From the NCBI RefSeq assembly GCF_013393185.1, contig NZ_QJQX01000082.1:1-64000 (forward strand): DNA of 64,000 nucleotides. Direction: 5' to 3'. This DNA is from Sphingobium lactosutens (lineage in GTDB: Bacteria > Pseudomonadota > Alphaproteobacteria > Sphingomonadales > Sphingomonadaceae). Shown here piece after piece: positions 44,588 to 53,362 of this stretch. The notes beneath the pieces are model-generated. The model was not told where the DNA came from. It was given only the letters and a program-made list of their open reading frames with translations, and made no database searches. A program made the translations under genes and the position numbers. Position 1 is the stretch's first letter; each line of letters starts with the position of its first letter.

Positions 44588-45825
44588 ATCTCCACTCCCA
44601 GCGCATCGGCGACGGTGAAGATATCCTTGTCCCCCCGGCCCGACAGATTGACGACGATGATCTTGTCCGCGTCCAGCGTTGGCGCGACCTGCTCGGCAGC
44701 GGCGACGGCATGGGCGGATTCGAGCGCGGGGATGATGCCTTCGAGGCGTGAAAGCATCTGGAAGCTTTCCAGCGCCTCGTCATCCTTGATCGGCATATAT
44801 TTCACCCGGCCGATCTCGTGCAGCCAGCTATGTTCGGGGCCGATGCCGGGATAATCGAGACCGGCGGAAATGCTGTGCGCCTCGGTGATCTGGCCGTCCT
44901 CATCCTGGAGCAGGTAGGTGCGGTTGCCGTGCAGGATGCCCGACGCGCCGCCGGCCAGCGATGCGGCATGCTTCTTGTCGAGGCCCTCGCCGGCGGCTTC
45001 CACGCCGATCATCGCTACTTCGGGATCGTCAAGGAAGGGATGGAACATGCCGATGGCGTTGGAGCCGCCACCCACCGGGGCGATCAGCATATCGGGCAGG
45101 CGGCCCTCGGCCTCCATGATCTGGCTGCGGATTTCCTTGCCGATGATCGACTGGAAGTCGCGGACCAGCTCCGGATAGGGGTGGGGGCCGGCGGCGGTGC
45201 CGATGATGTAGAAGGTGTCATGGACGTTCGACACCCAGTATCGCAGGGCATCGTTCATGGAGTCCTTGAGCGTCGCGGATCCGGACGTGACGGGAATGAC
45301 TTCTGCGCCCAGCAGCTTCATGCGGAAGACGTTGGGCTTCTGGCGTTCCACATCCTTGGCACCCATGAAAATCTTGCATTCCATGCCGAACAGGGCGGCC
45401 ACGGTCGCGGTTGCGACGCCATGCTGGCCCGCGCCGGTTTCGGCGATGACCTTCTTCTTGCCCATGCGGCGGGCGAGCAGCGCCTGACCGATGCAATTGT
45501 TGATCTTGTGCGCGCCGGTGTGGTTCAGTTCCTCGCGCTTGAGGTAGATCTTGGCGCCCTTGCCGGGTTCTGCCTTGGCCCGCAGCGCCTCGGTCAGCCG
45601 CTCGGCATAATAAAGCGGGTTGGGGCGACCGACATAGGAGCGCAGCAGTTCGGCGAACTCTGCGTCGAACGCCGGGTCGGTCTTGGCGGTCCGGTAGACC
45701 TGCTCCAGCTCCAGAATCAACGGCATCAGCGTTTCAGCGACGTATCGGCCGCCGAATGTGCCGAAATGACCGCTGTCGTCGGGCTGGGCGCGGAGGCTGT
45801 TGGGCAAAGTGATAGTGTCAGTCAT
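44584..45825 (-). CDS. trpB: Tryptophan synthase beta subunit
   Basis: This 413-residue PLP enzyme condenses indole with serine. The PLP lysine is K107 in ELNHTGAHKINN, and the phosphate-binding GGGSNAIG loop and ETGAGQHGVA are intact. It is preceded by trpF with a 94-bp gap and coupled to trpA by a 4-bp overlap. No trp attenuator or leader peptide was recognised upstream. Confidence 0.97.
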   Translation of the reverse strand: MTDTITLPNSLRAQPDDSGHFGTFGGRYVAETLMPLILELEQVYRTAKTDPAFDAEFAELLRSYVGRPNPLYYAERLTEALRAKAEPGKGAKIYLKREELNHTGAHKINNCIGQALLARRMGKKKVIAETGAGQHGVATATVAALFGMECKIFMGAKDVERQKPNVFRMKLLGAEVIPVTSGSATLKDSMNDALRYWVSNVHDTFYIIGTAAGPHPYPELVRDFQSIIGKEIRSQIMEAEGRLPDMLIAPVGGGSNAIGMFHPFLDDPEVAMIGVEAAGEGLDKKHAASLAGGASGILHGNRTYLLQDEDGQITEAHSISAGLDYPGIGPEHSWLHEIGRVKYMPIKDDEALESFQMLSRLEGIIPALESAHAVAAAEQVAPTLDADKIIVVNLSGRGDKDIFTVADALGVEM

Positions 45826-45919
45826 GATATCAGTCTTTCCGGGACAATAGGGGCGTTCGCTTCAAGGAAAAGCGATCAGCGCCATCGTTGTCCGATGCGC
45901 ACGACTATGGCCGTCTGCG

Positions 45920-46564
45920 TCAACATGCGGATACCGCTTTGCAGAAGGCCGTGATCTTGTCCACACTCTTGATGCCGGGCGCGCTTTCGACGCCCGAAGA
46001 AACATCGATGAGCGGGGCGGCGGTGATGCGGATCGCTTCGCAGACATTGTCAATGCCAAGGCCGCCGGACAGGCCCCAGGGGGCAGGCATGGAAAGGCCG
46101 CGAAGCAGCGTCCAGTCGAAGCGCAGCCCCATACCGCCGGGCAGCGCTGCACCATCGGGTGTCTTGGCGTCGAAAAGAAGGCGATCGACGGCGTCGGTAT
46201 AGGCGTTGGCGCTGTCGATGTCGGCACGGGTCTTGACCGAGATTGCCTTCCAGACGGGCAGGCCGAAGCGCTGGCGGATGGCGGCTGCACGTTCGGGGCT
46301 TTCCTTGCCATGAAGTTGGAAGGCGGTGAGGGCGCCGGTTGCAACGAGGCGGGCGAGTTGTTCGTCGTCGGGATCGACCACCACCGCAACGCGCTCGACA
46401 TGCGACGGCACGATGGCGGCGAGCGCCTTGATCTGATCCGGCTCGACATGGCGCGGGCTTTTGGAAAAATGGACGAAGCCGACATGGCTCGCCTCCGCGC
46501 GCACGGCTGCACCCAGCGTTTCGGGCGTGGACAGGCCGCAAATCTTTATGGCGAGTCGGGACAT
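45920..46564 (-). CDS. trpF: Phosphoribosylanthranilate isomerase
   Basis: This 214-residue TIM barrel catalyses the third step of the tryptophan branch. The catalytic Cys is in IKICGLSTPE, catalytic Asp in LLFDAKTP, and the phosphate site is in LSGGL and DVSSGVE. The start is the ATG at 46564; the longer frame to 46600 is unlikely. It lies between the acyltransferase gene and trpB. Confidence 0.95.
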   Translation of the reverse strand: MSRLAIKICGLSTPETLGAAVRAEASHVGFVHFSKSPRHVEPDQIKALAAIVPSHVERVAVVVDPDDEQLARLVATGALTAFQLHGKESPERAAAIRQRFGLPVWKAISVKTRADIDSANAYTDAVDRLLFDAKTPDGAALPGGMGLRFDWTLLRGLSMPAPWGLSGGLGIDNVCEAIRITAAPLIDVSSGVESAPGIKSVDKITAFCKAVSAC

Positions 46565-46596
46565 GCAGGCGGCCTTAGCGGCGAAGCGCCGCGAAG

Positions 46597-47499
46597 TCAC
46601 ATATCGCTGGACGACTGGCCGCTGGATGGCTGGTGGCCCGGCTGGGTCAGGTCCATGTCGTGCAATGCCAGCCAGTCGTCGGCATGGTCGATGCAGGCTC
46701 GACCCAGGAAGGCGTCGAGCGCCGTCATGATGTCGGTGTCGTCGGTCGTGGCAGGATCGATCGGCGGATGCCAGTGAAGATCGAAATGCGGGCCGCTGGT
46801 GCGGGCGAGGTAGAAGGGGGTCAGTCGTGCGCCGGCCTTGCGCGCCAGCCGTAGCGTGAAATCAAGATTGCCAGATGGCGGCAGGTCGCGTCCGAGGCGG
46901 GGGAACCAGACCTGCTGGTCGCGGCGCTCGTCGATCAGGATATAGAGCATCGCCCGATCCTTGGCCAAGTGGCGCAGGATCGCACGCGCCGCGCCGCCGC
47001 TGCCGGTGATCGCTTCACCCATATAGCTTTTGCGCGCCCGCTTGAGTTGTGCGGCGACCTTCTCATCGGCGGGCGGATCATAGACGCCAAGCGGTGGCCG
47101 ATCGGTCGCGGCTTTCAGGTGCGCCGCCATCAGATCCCAATTGCCGACATGGGTGGTCAGGAAGATCATTGGCCCCGGCATGTCGAGCACGGCTCGATAG
47201 CCGGCTTCGTCGCGCACGCTGACATGAGCGGGGCTGACGAGCCGATCGATATTGGCGAGTTCCGCGAGCGTCCGCCCCATATTTTCCCAGCGTCGTGTCA
47301 GGAGTGTCTCTCGCTCGGCCTGGCTCAGGTCAGGGCGCAGCAAGGCGAGGTTAGTGCGCGCACGCGCGTCGCGCAGCTTCATGCGTGGGCGCGCGACATG
47401 AGCCGACAGCCAACCTCCGGTCCAGGAGGCGAGCCGTGCGGGCAAGATGCGGAGCATGGCGAAGAGAAAGGGGTTGGAGAGCATGGTCTTGACCGTCAT
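46597..47499 (-). CDS. LpxL/HtrB-like acyltransferase
   Basis: This 300-residue member of the lysophospholipid/lipid A acyltransferase family has an N-terminal hydrophobic segment, the catalytic HX4D in TTHVGNWD (H117, D122) and a downstream GxGGAARAIL segment. In enterobacteria such enzymes add secondary acyl chains to lipid A. If this is a sphingomonad whose outer membrane carries glycosphingolipids instead of LPS, the acceptor may differ (inference). It is divergent, 44 bp away, from a GT21-like glycosyltransferase. Confidence 0.83.
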   Translation of the reverse strand: MTVKTMLSNPFLFAMLRILPARLASWTGGWLSAHVARPRMKLRDARARTNLALLRPDLSQAERETLLTRRWENMGRTLAELANIDRLVSPAHVSVRDEAGYRAVLDMPGPMIFLTTHVGNWDLMAAHLKAATDRPPLGVYDPPADEKVAAQLKRARKSYMGEAITGSGGAARAILRHLAKDRAMLYILIDERRDQQVWFPRLGRDLPPSGNLDFTLRLARKAGARLTPFYLARTSGPHFDLHWHPPIDPATTDDTDIMTALDAFLGRACIDHADDWLALHDMDLTQPGHQPSSGQSSSDM

Positions 47500-47543
47500 A
47501 CAGGAGCCGTTGAGGCGGTAAAGAGCCGCGAAGGGGGCTTTGC

Positions 47544-48671
47544 GTGACGATGATGCTGGCGCTGTGGCTGCTGCTCCAGGCGCTGACGCTGCTGGGCGTG
47601 GTCAATTATCTGCGCCACCTGCCCGCCGACCGGCAGGAAGAAGCGCCAGCGGGCGCGGTGATGATCCTGTCCGTGCGGGACGATTGGGATGGCGGGGCGG
47701 AACTGATCGCGCGACTGAAGGCGCAGAGCGCTGGCTTCCGCCTGTTGCTCGCGACGTCGGGCGCCTGTGCGGCGGCCGAATCGCTGGGGGCGAGGGAAAG
47801 GGATTGGGTGGAAATCGTGCGAGCCGGCATCGCCACCGATGAAGGGCAGAAGGTCCACAAGATCCGCGCTGCATTGAGAGCCTTGCGCCCCGACGATCGC
47901 TATCTGCTGTTCATCGATGCCGATATCGAACCGCCCGCGCGGCTTGTCGGGCGCCTGCTGTTTCCGCTGGCGCGTGGCAAGGCGGACATCGTTACCGGCT
48001 ATCGGCTGCTGCTGCCCGCGCCCGGTTGGATGTCGACACTGGTCGGTGCGGTCGAATTGCAATTAGCCACAATGCCGCGGGCGGCAAGCTCGACCATGCC
48101 ATGGGGCGGGGCAATGGCGATGACGCGCGCGGTTGCCGACCAGCTTGATCTCGATGCGGTACTTGCCGGGCGGTTGTCGGACGACATGGCGATAGGGCTG
48201 GCGGGATGGCGGGCGAAGTTGCGGCTAAGGCCCGTCCGCGATTTGCTGATAGCCAACCCGCTCGACGGCACGGTCCCGTCGCTATGGGCTTTTGGCGTGC
48301 GGCAATATCGCCATGTTCTGACTAACAGTCCCGGCATGTGGCTGGCGGCGACGGTCGGCGTGATGCTGCAGTCGGCCGCTTGGGTCTGGGCGTTGGGTTG
48401 GGGTGGCTGGCCGGCGATTGCGATCGGCTATGGCGCGGCGTGGGGCCGGGCGGCATTGCGGAGCCGCATTCTGGATAAGGTGCTGGAACCGCAGCAGGCG
48501 TGTTGCGCGCGGCGGTCCTTGCTATGGGACATGGCCGCCCCCTTTGTGCCGCTCTGGGCGCATCTGATGGTGCAGGTGCAGGCTGCCCTGTCGCACCGCA
48601 TCCGTTGGGGCGGATGGGACTATTGGGTGAAACGGGGGCGGGTCTTGCGGATGGAGCGGGTGGGCGCCTGA
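47544..48671 (+). CDS. GT2/GT21-like glycosyltransferase, ceramide glucosyltransferase-like
   Basis: This 375-residue enzyme has an N-terminal membrane helix, a GT-A domain and C-terminal hydrophobic helices. The D1/D2/D3 pattern of ceramide glucosyltransferases is visible: FIDADI (D125, D127), LSDDMAIG (D213, D214), then R253-Q-Y-R-H257 where the family usually has (Q/R)xxRW, so Trp is replaced by His. Family logic suggests transfer of a sugar to a lipid such as ceramide, which fits sphingolipid-making bacteria, but a hopanoid or other lipid acceptor is possible. It is divergent from the LpxL-like gene. Confidence 0.78.
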   Translation: MTMMLALWLLLQALTLLGVVNYLRHLPADRQEEAPAGAVMILSVRDDWDGGAELIARLKAQSAGFRLLLATSGACAAAESLGARERDWVEIVRAGIATDEGQKVHKIRAALRALRPDDRYLLFIDADIEPPARLVGRLLFPLARGKADIVTGYRLLLPAPGWMSTLVGAVELQLATMPRAASSTMPWGGAMAMTRAVADQLDLDAVLAGRLSDDMAIGLAGWRAKLRLRPVRDLLIANPLDGTVPSLWAFGVRQYRHVLTNSPGMWLAATVGVMLQSAAWVWALGWGGWPAIAIGYGAAWGRAALRSRILDKVLEPQQACCARRSLLWDMAAPFVPLWAHLMVQVQAALSHRIRWGGWDYWVKRGRVLRMERVGA

Positions 48672-48676
48672 CCTTC

Positions 48677-49027
48677 CTATTCGAACCCAGCCGGAAACTG
48701 GTGCTGGCCATCGTCGCCGATGCGCAGCACGACCTTGCCCGCCACCGCGCTCATCGGCAGGTCGCCATAAAGGTGGGGGAAGAGCGCGCCGCCGCGTGAC
48801 ACTTCCCATTTGATCGCCGCGCCAAAGGGGGCGAGGTCGATCATCAGCATGACCAGCCGATCCTGTCCCGCAAAATGCTTGGCGACCGTTTCTGCCGCCT
48901 GATCGCGCGTGGACATGTGGATATAGCCGTCCGTCAGGTCGATCGGCGCGCCCTTGAACAGGCCGTCGGCCTTGAACTGATCATATTGATCGGCGGTCAG
49001 TACCTTGTAGGCGAAGAGGTCGCTCAC
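48677..49027 (-). CDS. DUF952-domain protein
   Basis: This 116-residue cytoplasmic protein matches DUF952: an AYKVLTADQYDQF start, TDGYIHMSTRDQAAETVAKHF, then WEVSRGGALFPHLYGDLPMSAV. The fold resembles ADP-ribosyltransferase-like proteins, with conserved His and Ser in the HMST motif, but no activity is established. It overlaps gyrA by 4 bp and is co-transcribed with it. Confidence 0.88.
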   Translation of the reverse strand: MSDLFAYKVLTADQYDQFKADGLFKGAPIDLTDGYIHMSTRDQAAETVAKHFAGQDRLVMLMIDLAPFGAAIKWEVSRGGALFPHLYGDLPMSAVAGKVVLRIGDDGQHQFPAGFE

Positions 49028-51702
49028 GCTTCTGTGGCTTCCGGTGCGTCACCGTCATCGTCGCTTTCCTCGATCTTCGCGGCGCTCACCACATGCTCAT
49101 TGTCGGCGACGTTGAACAGGCGGACGCCGGCCGAGTTGCGGCTGATGACGCGCAGGCTGTCGAGGCCCATGCGGATCAGCTTGGCCTGATCGGTGACGAG
49201 CATCAGCTGGTTCGCCTGGGTAGCGGAGAAGCTGGCGACGACACGGCCGTTGCGGGCAATATTGTCGATATTGGTGATGCCCTGACCGCCACGGCCGGTG
49301 CGGCGATAGTCATAGGCCGACGACAGCTTGCCATAGCCATTGGTGCAGACGGTCAGGATGAACTGTTCCGCCGCCGCAAATTCAGCTGCACGCTCGGCCG
49401 GCAGGGTCGATTCGGCGTCATTATCCTTCCATGGCGCGGCGCGCAAATAGGCATCGCGTTCGTCCGGGGTGGCGTCGAAACCCTTGAGGATCGACAGCGA
49501 GATCACCTCGTCATCGGCCTTCAGCGTCATGCCGCGCACGCCGGTCGAGGTGCGGCTCTGGAATTCGCGCACGTCGGTGGCGGCGAAGCGGATCGCCTTG
49601 CCCTGACGCGTAGCGAGCAGCACGTCATCCTCTTCCGTCAGCAGGGCGACGCCGATCAGGCGATCGTCGCTGCCTTCGTCGAAGCGCATGGCAAGCTTGC
49701 CGTTGGACGGAATGTTGGCGAAGGCGTCCATGCTGTTGCGGCGCACGGTGCCGTTCGCGGTGGCGAACATCACGTGCAGATCCTTCCAGCTTTCTTCGTC
49801 CTCCGGCAACGGCAGCACGGTCTGGATCGTCTCGCCTGGCCCCAGCGGTAGCAGGTTGATCATCGGGCGACCACGCGTCGCCGGGCCGCCTTCGGGCAGG
49901 CGCCATACCTTCATGCGGTAGACCTTGCCGGCGGTGGAGAAGAACAGCACCGGCGTATGGGTCGAGGTCACGAACAGTTCGGTGACGGCGTCCTCATCCT
50001 TGGTCGCCATGCCCGAACGGCCCTTGCCGCCGCGCGCCTGGGCGCGGAAGCTTTCGAGCGGGGTGCGCTTGATATAGCCCTGCACCGTGACGGTGACGAC
50101 CATCTCCTCGCGCTCGATCAGATCCTCGTCCTCGATGCCATCGGCAGCTGCGGTGATTTCCGACAGGCGCGGCGTGGCGAATTCGCGCTCGATCGCCTCC
50201 AGTTCCTCACGCATCACGGCATAGAGCTTTACCCGGTCGCCCAGGATGGCGAGATATTCGGCGATGGCTTCGGCTAGTTCTGCCAGTTCCTTGCCGATTT
50301 CGTCGCGGCCCAGCGCGGTCAGGCGATGCAGGCGCAGGTCGAGGATGGCGCGGACCTGGATATCCGACAGCTTGTAGACGTCGCCGGTGACTTCCGTCTC
50401 GATCGCCTCGACCAGCCGCAGATAGGGCGCGATCTCCCCGATCGGCCATTCGCGGGCCAGCAGCTTTTCACGGGCTTCGGCTGGGCTGGACGAACCCCGG
50501 ATGATCTTGACCATCTCGTCGAGATTGCTGACCGCGACGACGAGGCCCAGCAAGACATGCGCCCGGTCGCGCGCTTTGTTCAGTTCGAACTTGGTGCGGC
50601 GGGTGATGACCTCTTCACGGAACTTGACGAAGGCCTCGATGATCTCGCGCAGGCCCAGCAATTCGGGGCGGCCGCCACGGATGGCCAGCATGTTGGCGGG
50701 GAAGCTCGACTGCGCGGGAGTGTTGCGCCACAACTGGTTTAGCACGACTTCGGGCGTCGCGTCGCGCTTCAGGTCCATGACGATGCGGACGCCTTCGCGG
50801 CTCGATTCGTCGCGGATGTCGCTGATGCCCTCGATCCGCTTGTCCTTGGCGGCTTCGGCGATCTTTTCGACGAGGCCGTTCTTGCCGACCTGATAGGGGA
50901 TGGCGGTCAGCACGATCGACTGGCGATCGCCACGGCCTTCCTCGACCACATGGCGCGAGCGCATCATGATGGAGCCACGGCCGGTGTGATAGGCGCTGCG
51001 CGCGCCCGACTGGCCCAGGATCAGCGGCGCGGTCGGGAAATCGGGGCCGGGGACGATCTGGATCAGTTCGTCCGTGGTGATGCCGGGATTGTCGATATAG
51101 GCAAGGCAGGCGCGCAGCACTTCACCGAGATTATGCGGTGGTATGTTGGTCGCCATGCCGACCGCGATTCCGCCCGCGCCATTGACCAGCAGGTTGGGAA
51201 AGCGCGCCGGCAGCACCTGCGGTTCGCTTTCCGAAGCGTCATAATTGGGGGTGAAATCGACAGTGTCCTTGTCGAGATCGTCCAGCAGCGCGGTCGCCAC
51301 CTTGGCGAGGCGCGCTTCGGTGTAGCGCATGGCCGCCGGCGGATCGGGGTCCATCGATCCGAAATTGCCCTGACCGTCGATCAGCGGCACGCGCATCGAC
51401 CAGTCCTGCGTCATGCGGGCCAATGCGTCGTAGATCGAGCTGTCGCCGTGCGGGTGATATTTACCCATCACTTCACCGACCAGACGGGCGGACTTGCGAT
51501 AGGGACGATTGTAGACGAAGCCCGATTCCTGGGCGGAGAAGAGAATGCGGCGGTGCACCGGCTTCAACCCGTCGCGAACGTCCGGCAGGGCGCGGGCGAC
51601 GATGACCGACATGGCATAATCGAGATAGCTGGTCTTCATCTCCTCAACGATGGAGATGGGGCTGATATCCGAAGGGTCGGCGAGGGCAGTCTCGTCGGTC
51701 AA
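49024..51702 (-). CDS. gyrA: DNA gyrase subunit A
   Basis: This 892-residue type IIA topoisomerase breakage-reunion subunit has catalytic Tyr128 in AMRYTEARL. The quinolone-resistance region reads HPHGDSSIYD; positions equivalent to E. coli S83 and D87 are Ser88 and Asp92, the susceptible state. The C-terminal beta-pinwheel has the GyrA-box QARGGKG. The long non-conserved C-terminal tail is acidic. It is followed by the DUF952 gene with a 4-bp overlap. Confidence 0.97.
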   Translation of the reverse strand: MTDETALADPSDISPISIVEEMKTSYLDYAMSVIVARALPDVRDGLKPVHRRILFSAQESGFVYNRPYRKSARLVGEVMGKYHPHGDSSIYDALARMTQDWSMRVPLIDGQGNFGSMDPDPPAAMRYTEARLAKVATALLDDLDKDTVDFTPNYDASESEPQVLPARFPNLLVNGAGGIAVGMATNIPPHNLGEVLRACLAYIDNPGITTDELIQIVPGPDFPTAPLILGQSGARSAYHTGRGSIMMRSRHVVEEGRGDRQSIVLTAIPYQVGKNGLVEKIAEAAKDKRIEGISDIRDESSREGVRIVMDLKRDATPEVVLNQLWRNTPAQSSFPANMLAIRGGRPELLGLREIIEAFVKFREEVITRRTKFELNKARDRAHVLLGLVVAVSNLDEMVKIIRGSSSPAEAREKLLAREWPIGEIAPYLRLVEAIETEVTGDVYKLSDIQVRAILDLRLHRLTALGRDEIGKELAELAEAIAEYLAILGDRVKLYAVMREELEAIEREFATPRLSEITAAADGIEDEDLIEREEMVVTVTVQGYIKRTPLESFRAQARGGKGRSGMATKDEDAVTELFVTSTHTPVLFFSTAGKVYRMKVWRLPEGGPATRGRPMINLLPLGPGETIQTVLPLPEDEESWKDLHVMFATANGTVRRNSMDAFANIPSNGKLAMRFDEGSDDRLIGVALLTEEDDVLLATRQGKAIRFAATDVREFQSRTSTGVRGMTLKADDEVISLSILKGFDATPDERDAYLRAAPWKDNDAESTLPAERAAEFAAAEQFILTVCTNGYGKLSSAYDYRRTGRGGQGITNIDNIARNGRVVASFSATQANQLMLVTDQAKLIRMGLDSLRVISRNSAGVRLFNVADNEHVVSAAKIEESDDDGDAPEATEA

Positions 51703-51980
51703 AGCGATTCTCTTTGCAGGAAGGGTGTCAGTGTTGCCGGATCACTAGCCCAGCGAAACAAATCTGTCACCCCTCGCACGCAGGCGCGCGCCTGCGCGTG
51801 CAACCAAGGCGGTGTGCCGGGCGCCGGAAGTTGCGGGCGGAACGAAGGCGGCGCATAACAGTTGCAAATCTCGTTGATTTAGGCTTGTTCAAAGCCCGTT
51901 CACGCGCCGGCCCCTAATCGGCGCTTAACCCCGAAAGGTCGCCTGAGACCCCTGTCAGGCGTGCGAAGGAGATGAGGATC

Positions 51981-53255
51981 ATGCGTTTTGTTACCCCGGT
52001 GTCGCTCGCGCTTGCTTTGGCGCTGACGGGCGGTGCTGTTTCGGCACCCGCCTTTGCCGCGAAGAAGGAAGAGAAGAAGGCTGGTCCGAAGCTCAACGTC
52101 TCCCCCGACGTGATCAAGGCGTTGCAGGCCGCGCAAAAGGCAGCCGAGGCGCAGGATTTCGCCGGCGCCAAGGCGGCCCTTGTTGAGGCCGACAGCAAGG
52201 CGCAGTCGAACGACGACAAATATCAGATCGGCGCGATCAAGCTGAACACGTCGATCGCTTCGAAGGATGCGGCGATGCAGGGCGAAGCGCTGACCCAGAT
52301 GCTGGATAGCGGCCTGACCCCGCCCGAACAGGCTGGCCAGTTCAACGCGATCGCCGCCGATCAGGCGCTTCAGGCCAAGAATTACGACCTCGCCATTCAG
52401 CGTGGGGAAGCGGCGCTGGCGGCCGGCTATAAGGCGGAACAGGTCCAGCCGACCCTGGCCCAGGCCTATTTCGGCAAGGCCGGCACCACCAACACATCGG
52501 CCGAGCCGGCACGGGGCCTGACCCAGAAGGGTCTGGCTGCACTGAAGGCGGCGGCGGATGCCAGCAAGGCTTCGGGCCAGCAGCCGCCGGCGCAATGGTA
52601 TCAGATCGGCGTCGGTCGTGCTGAAGCGGCTAAGCTGCCGGAAGTGACCGAATGGGCGACCATGGCTTATCAGGCCGAACCGAGCGGCCAGAATCTCCGT
52701 ACACTCGTCCGCCTGTTCCAGCGTGCCAACCCGACCATTTCGAACCGTGAGAACCTCGATGTCCTGCGCCTGCTCGGTGCGTCGGACGGTCTCGTGATCG
52801 CCGCCGACTACACCGAATATGCCGAAATGGCGTCGAAGACCGGCATTTATGGCGAGGTCAAGTCGGTGATCGACAAGGGTCGGGCCAAGGGCGTGCTGAA
52901 CGCCAGTGCCGGTAATGACGTGTATCAGACTGCCGTACCGAAGATCGCAGGCGACAAGGGTTCGCTGGGTTCGGCCGAGGCCGATGCGCAGAAGGCTGCG
53001 AATGGCAAGATCGCTGCGGCAACCGCCGACGCCTATCTGGGCTATGGCGACTATGCCAAGGCCGCCACGCTGTTCGAGCTGGCCAAGCAGAAGGGTGGCG
53101 TAGACGCGGACGAAGTGAATACGCGCCTCGGCATCGCCAAGACGCTGGGCGGCGACACCGCCGGCGCCAAGGCGGCGTTCCAAGCCGTTCAGGCCGGATC
53201 GCGCAAGCAGGTCGCGAGCCTCTGGCTGGCTTACCTCAGCACCAAGGGCGCCTGA
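51981..53255 (+). CDS. Exported tandem-paralogue helical repeat protein 1
   Basis: This 424-residue protein has a signal peptide (cleavage near AFAA-K) and an Ala/Gln/Lys-rich body of paired helices resembling degenerate TPR units (e.g. ALQAKNYDLAIQRGEAALAAGYK, AYLGYGDYAKAATLFELAKQKGG). It is not a named family I recognise. Of two close ATGs, 51981 is chosen because aaggag lies nine bases before it, whereas 51972 directly abuts that site. It is paralogous to the next gene; the best match is the C-terminal stretch (KGGVDADEVNTRLGIA). The likely location is the periplasm. Confidence 0.85.
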   Translation: MRFVTPVSLALALALTGGAVSAPAFAAKKEEKKAGPKLNVSPDVIKALQAAQKAAEAQDFAGAKAALVEADSKAQSNDDKYQIGAIKLNTSIASKDAAMQGEALTQMLDSGLTPPEQAGQFNAIAADQALQAKNYDLAIQRGEAALAAGYKAEQVQPTLAQAYFGKAGTTNTSAEPARGLTQKGLAALKAAADASKASGQQPPAQWYQIGVGRAEAAKLPEVTEWATMAYQAEPSGQNLRTLVRLFQRANPTISNRENLDVLRLLGASDGLVIAADYTEYAEMASKTGIYGEVKSVIDKGRAKGVLNASAGNDVYQTAVPKIAGDKGSLGSAEADAQKAANGKIAAATADAYLGYGDYAKAATLFELAKQKGGVDADEVNTRLGIAKTLGGDTAGAKAAFQAVQAGSRKQVASLWLAYLSTKGA

Positions 53256-53362
53256 TCCTGTTGTGCGCTGTCGCTGTCGGGCGGCAGCGCACATGATCGC
53301 TGGTTGATGGAGTGATGCCGAGTGATTCCGGCATGAATTATTTGGGGGAGGCCGGGGCGGCC

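Noticed and set aside
43770..44783. Extension of accD to 44783
   Set aside because: It is an out-of-frame shadow of trpA and trpB; AccD begins at 43769 with MSWINRV.
45826..45919. Trp attenuator or leader peptide before trpB
   Set aside because: No Trp-rich short frame or alternative hairpin pair was seen in the trpF-trpB gap.
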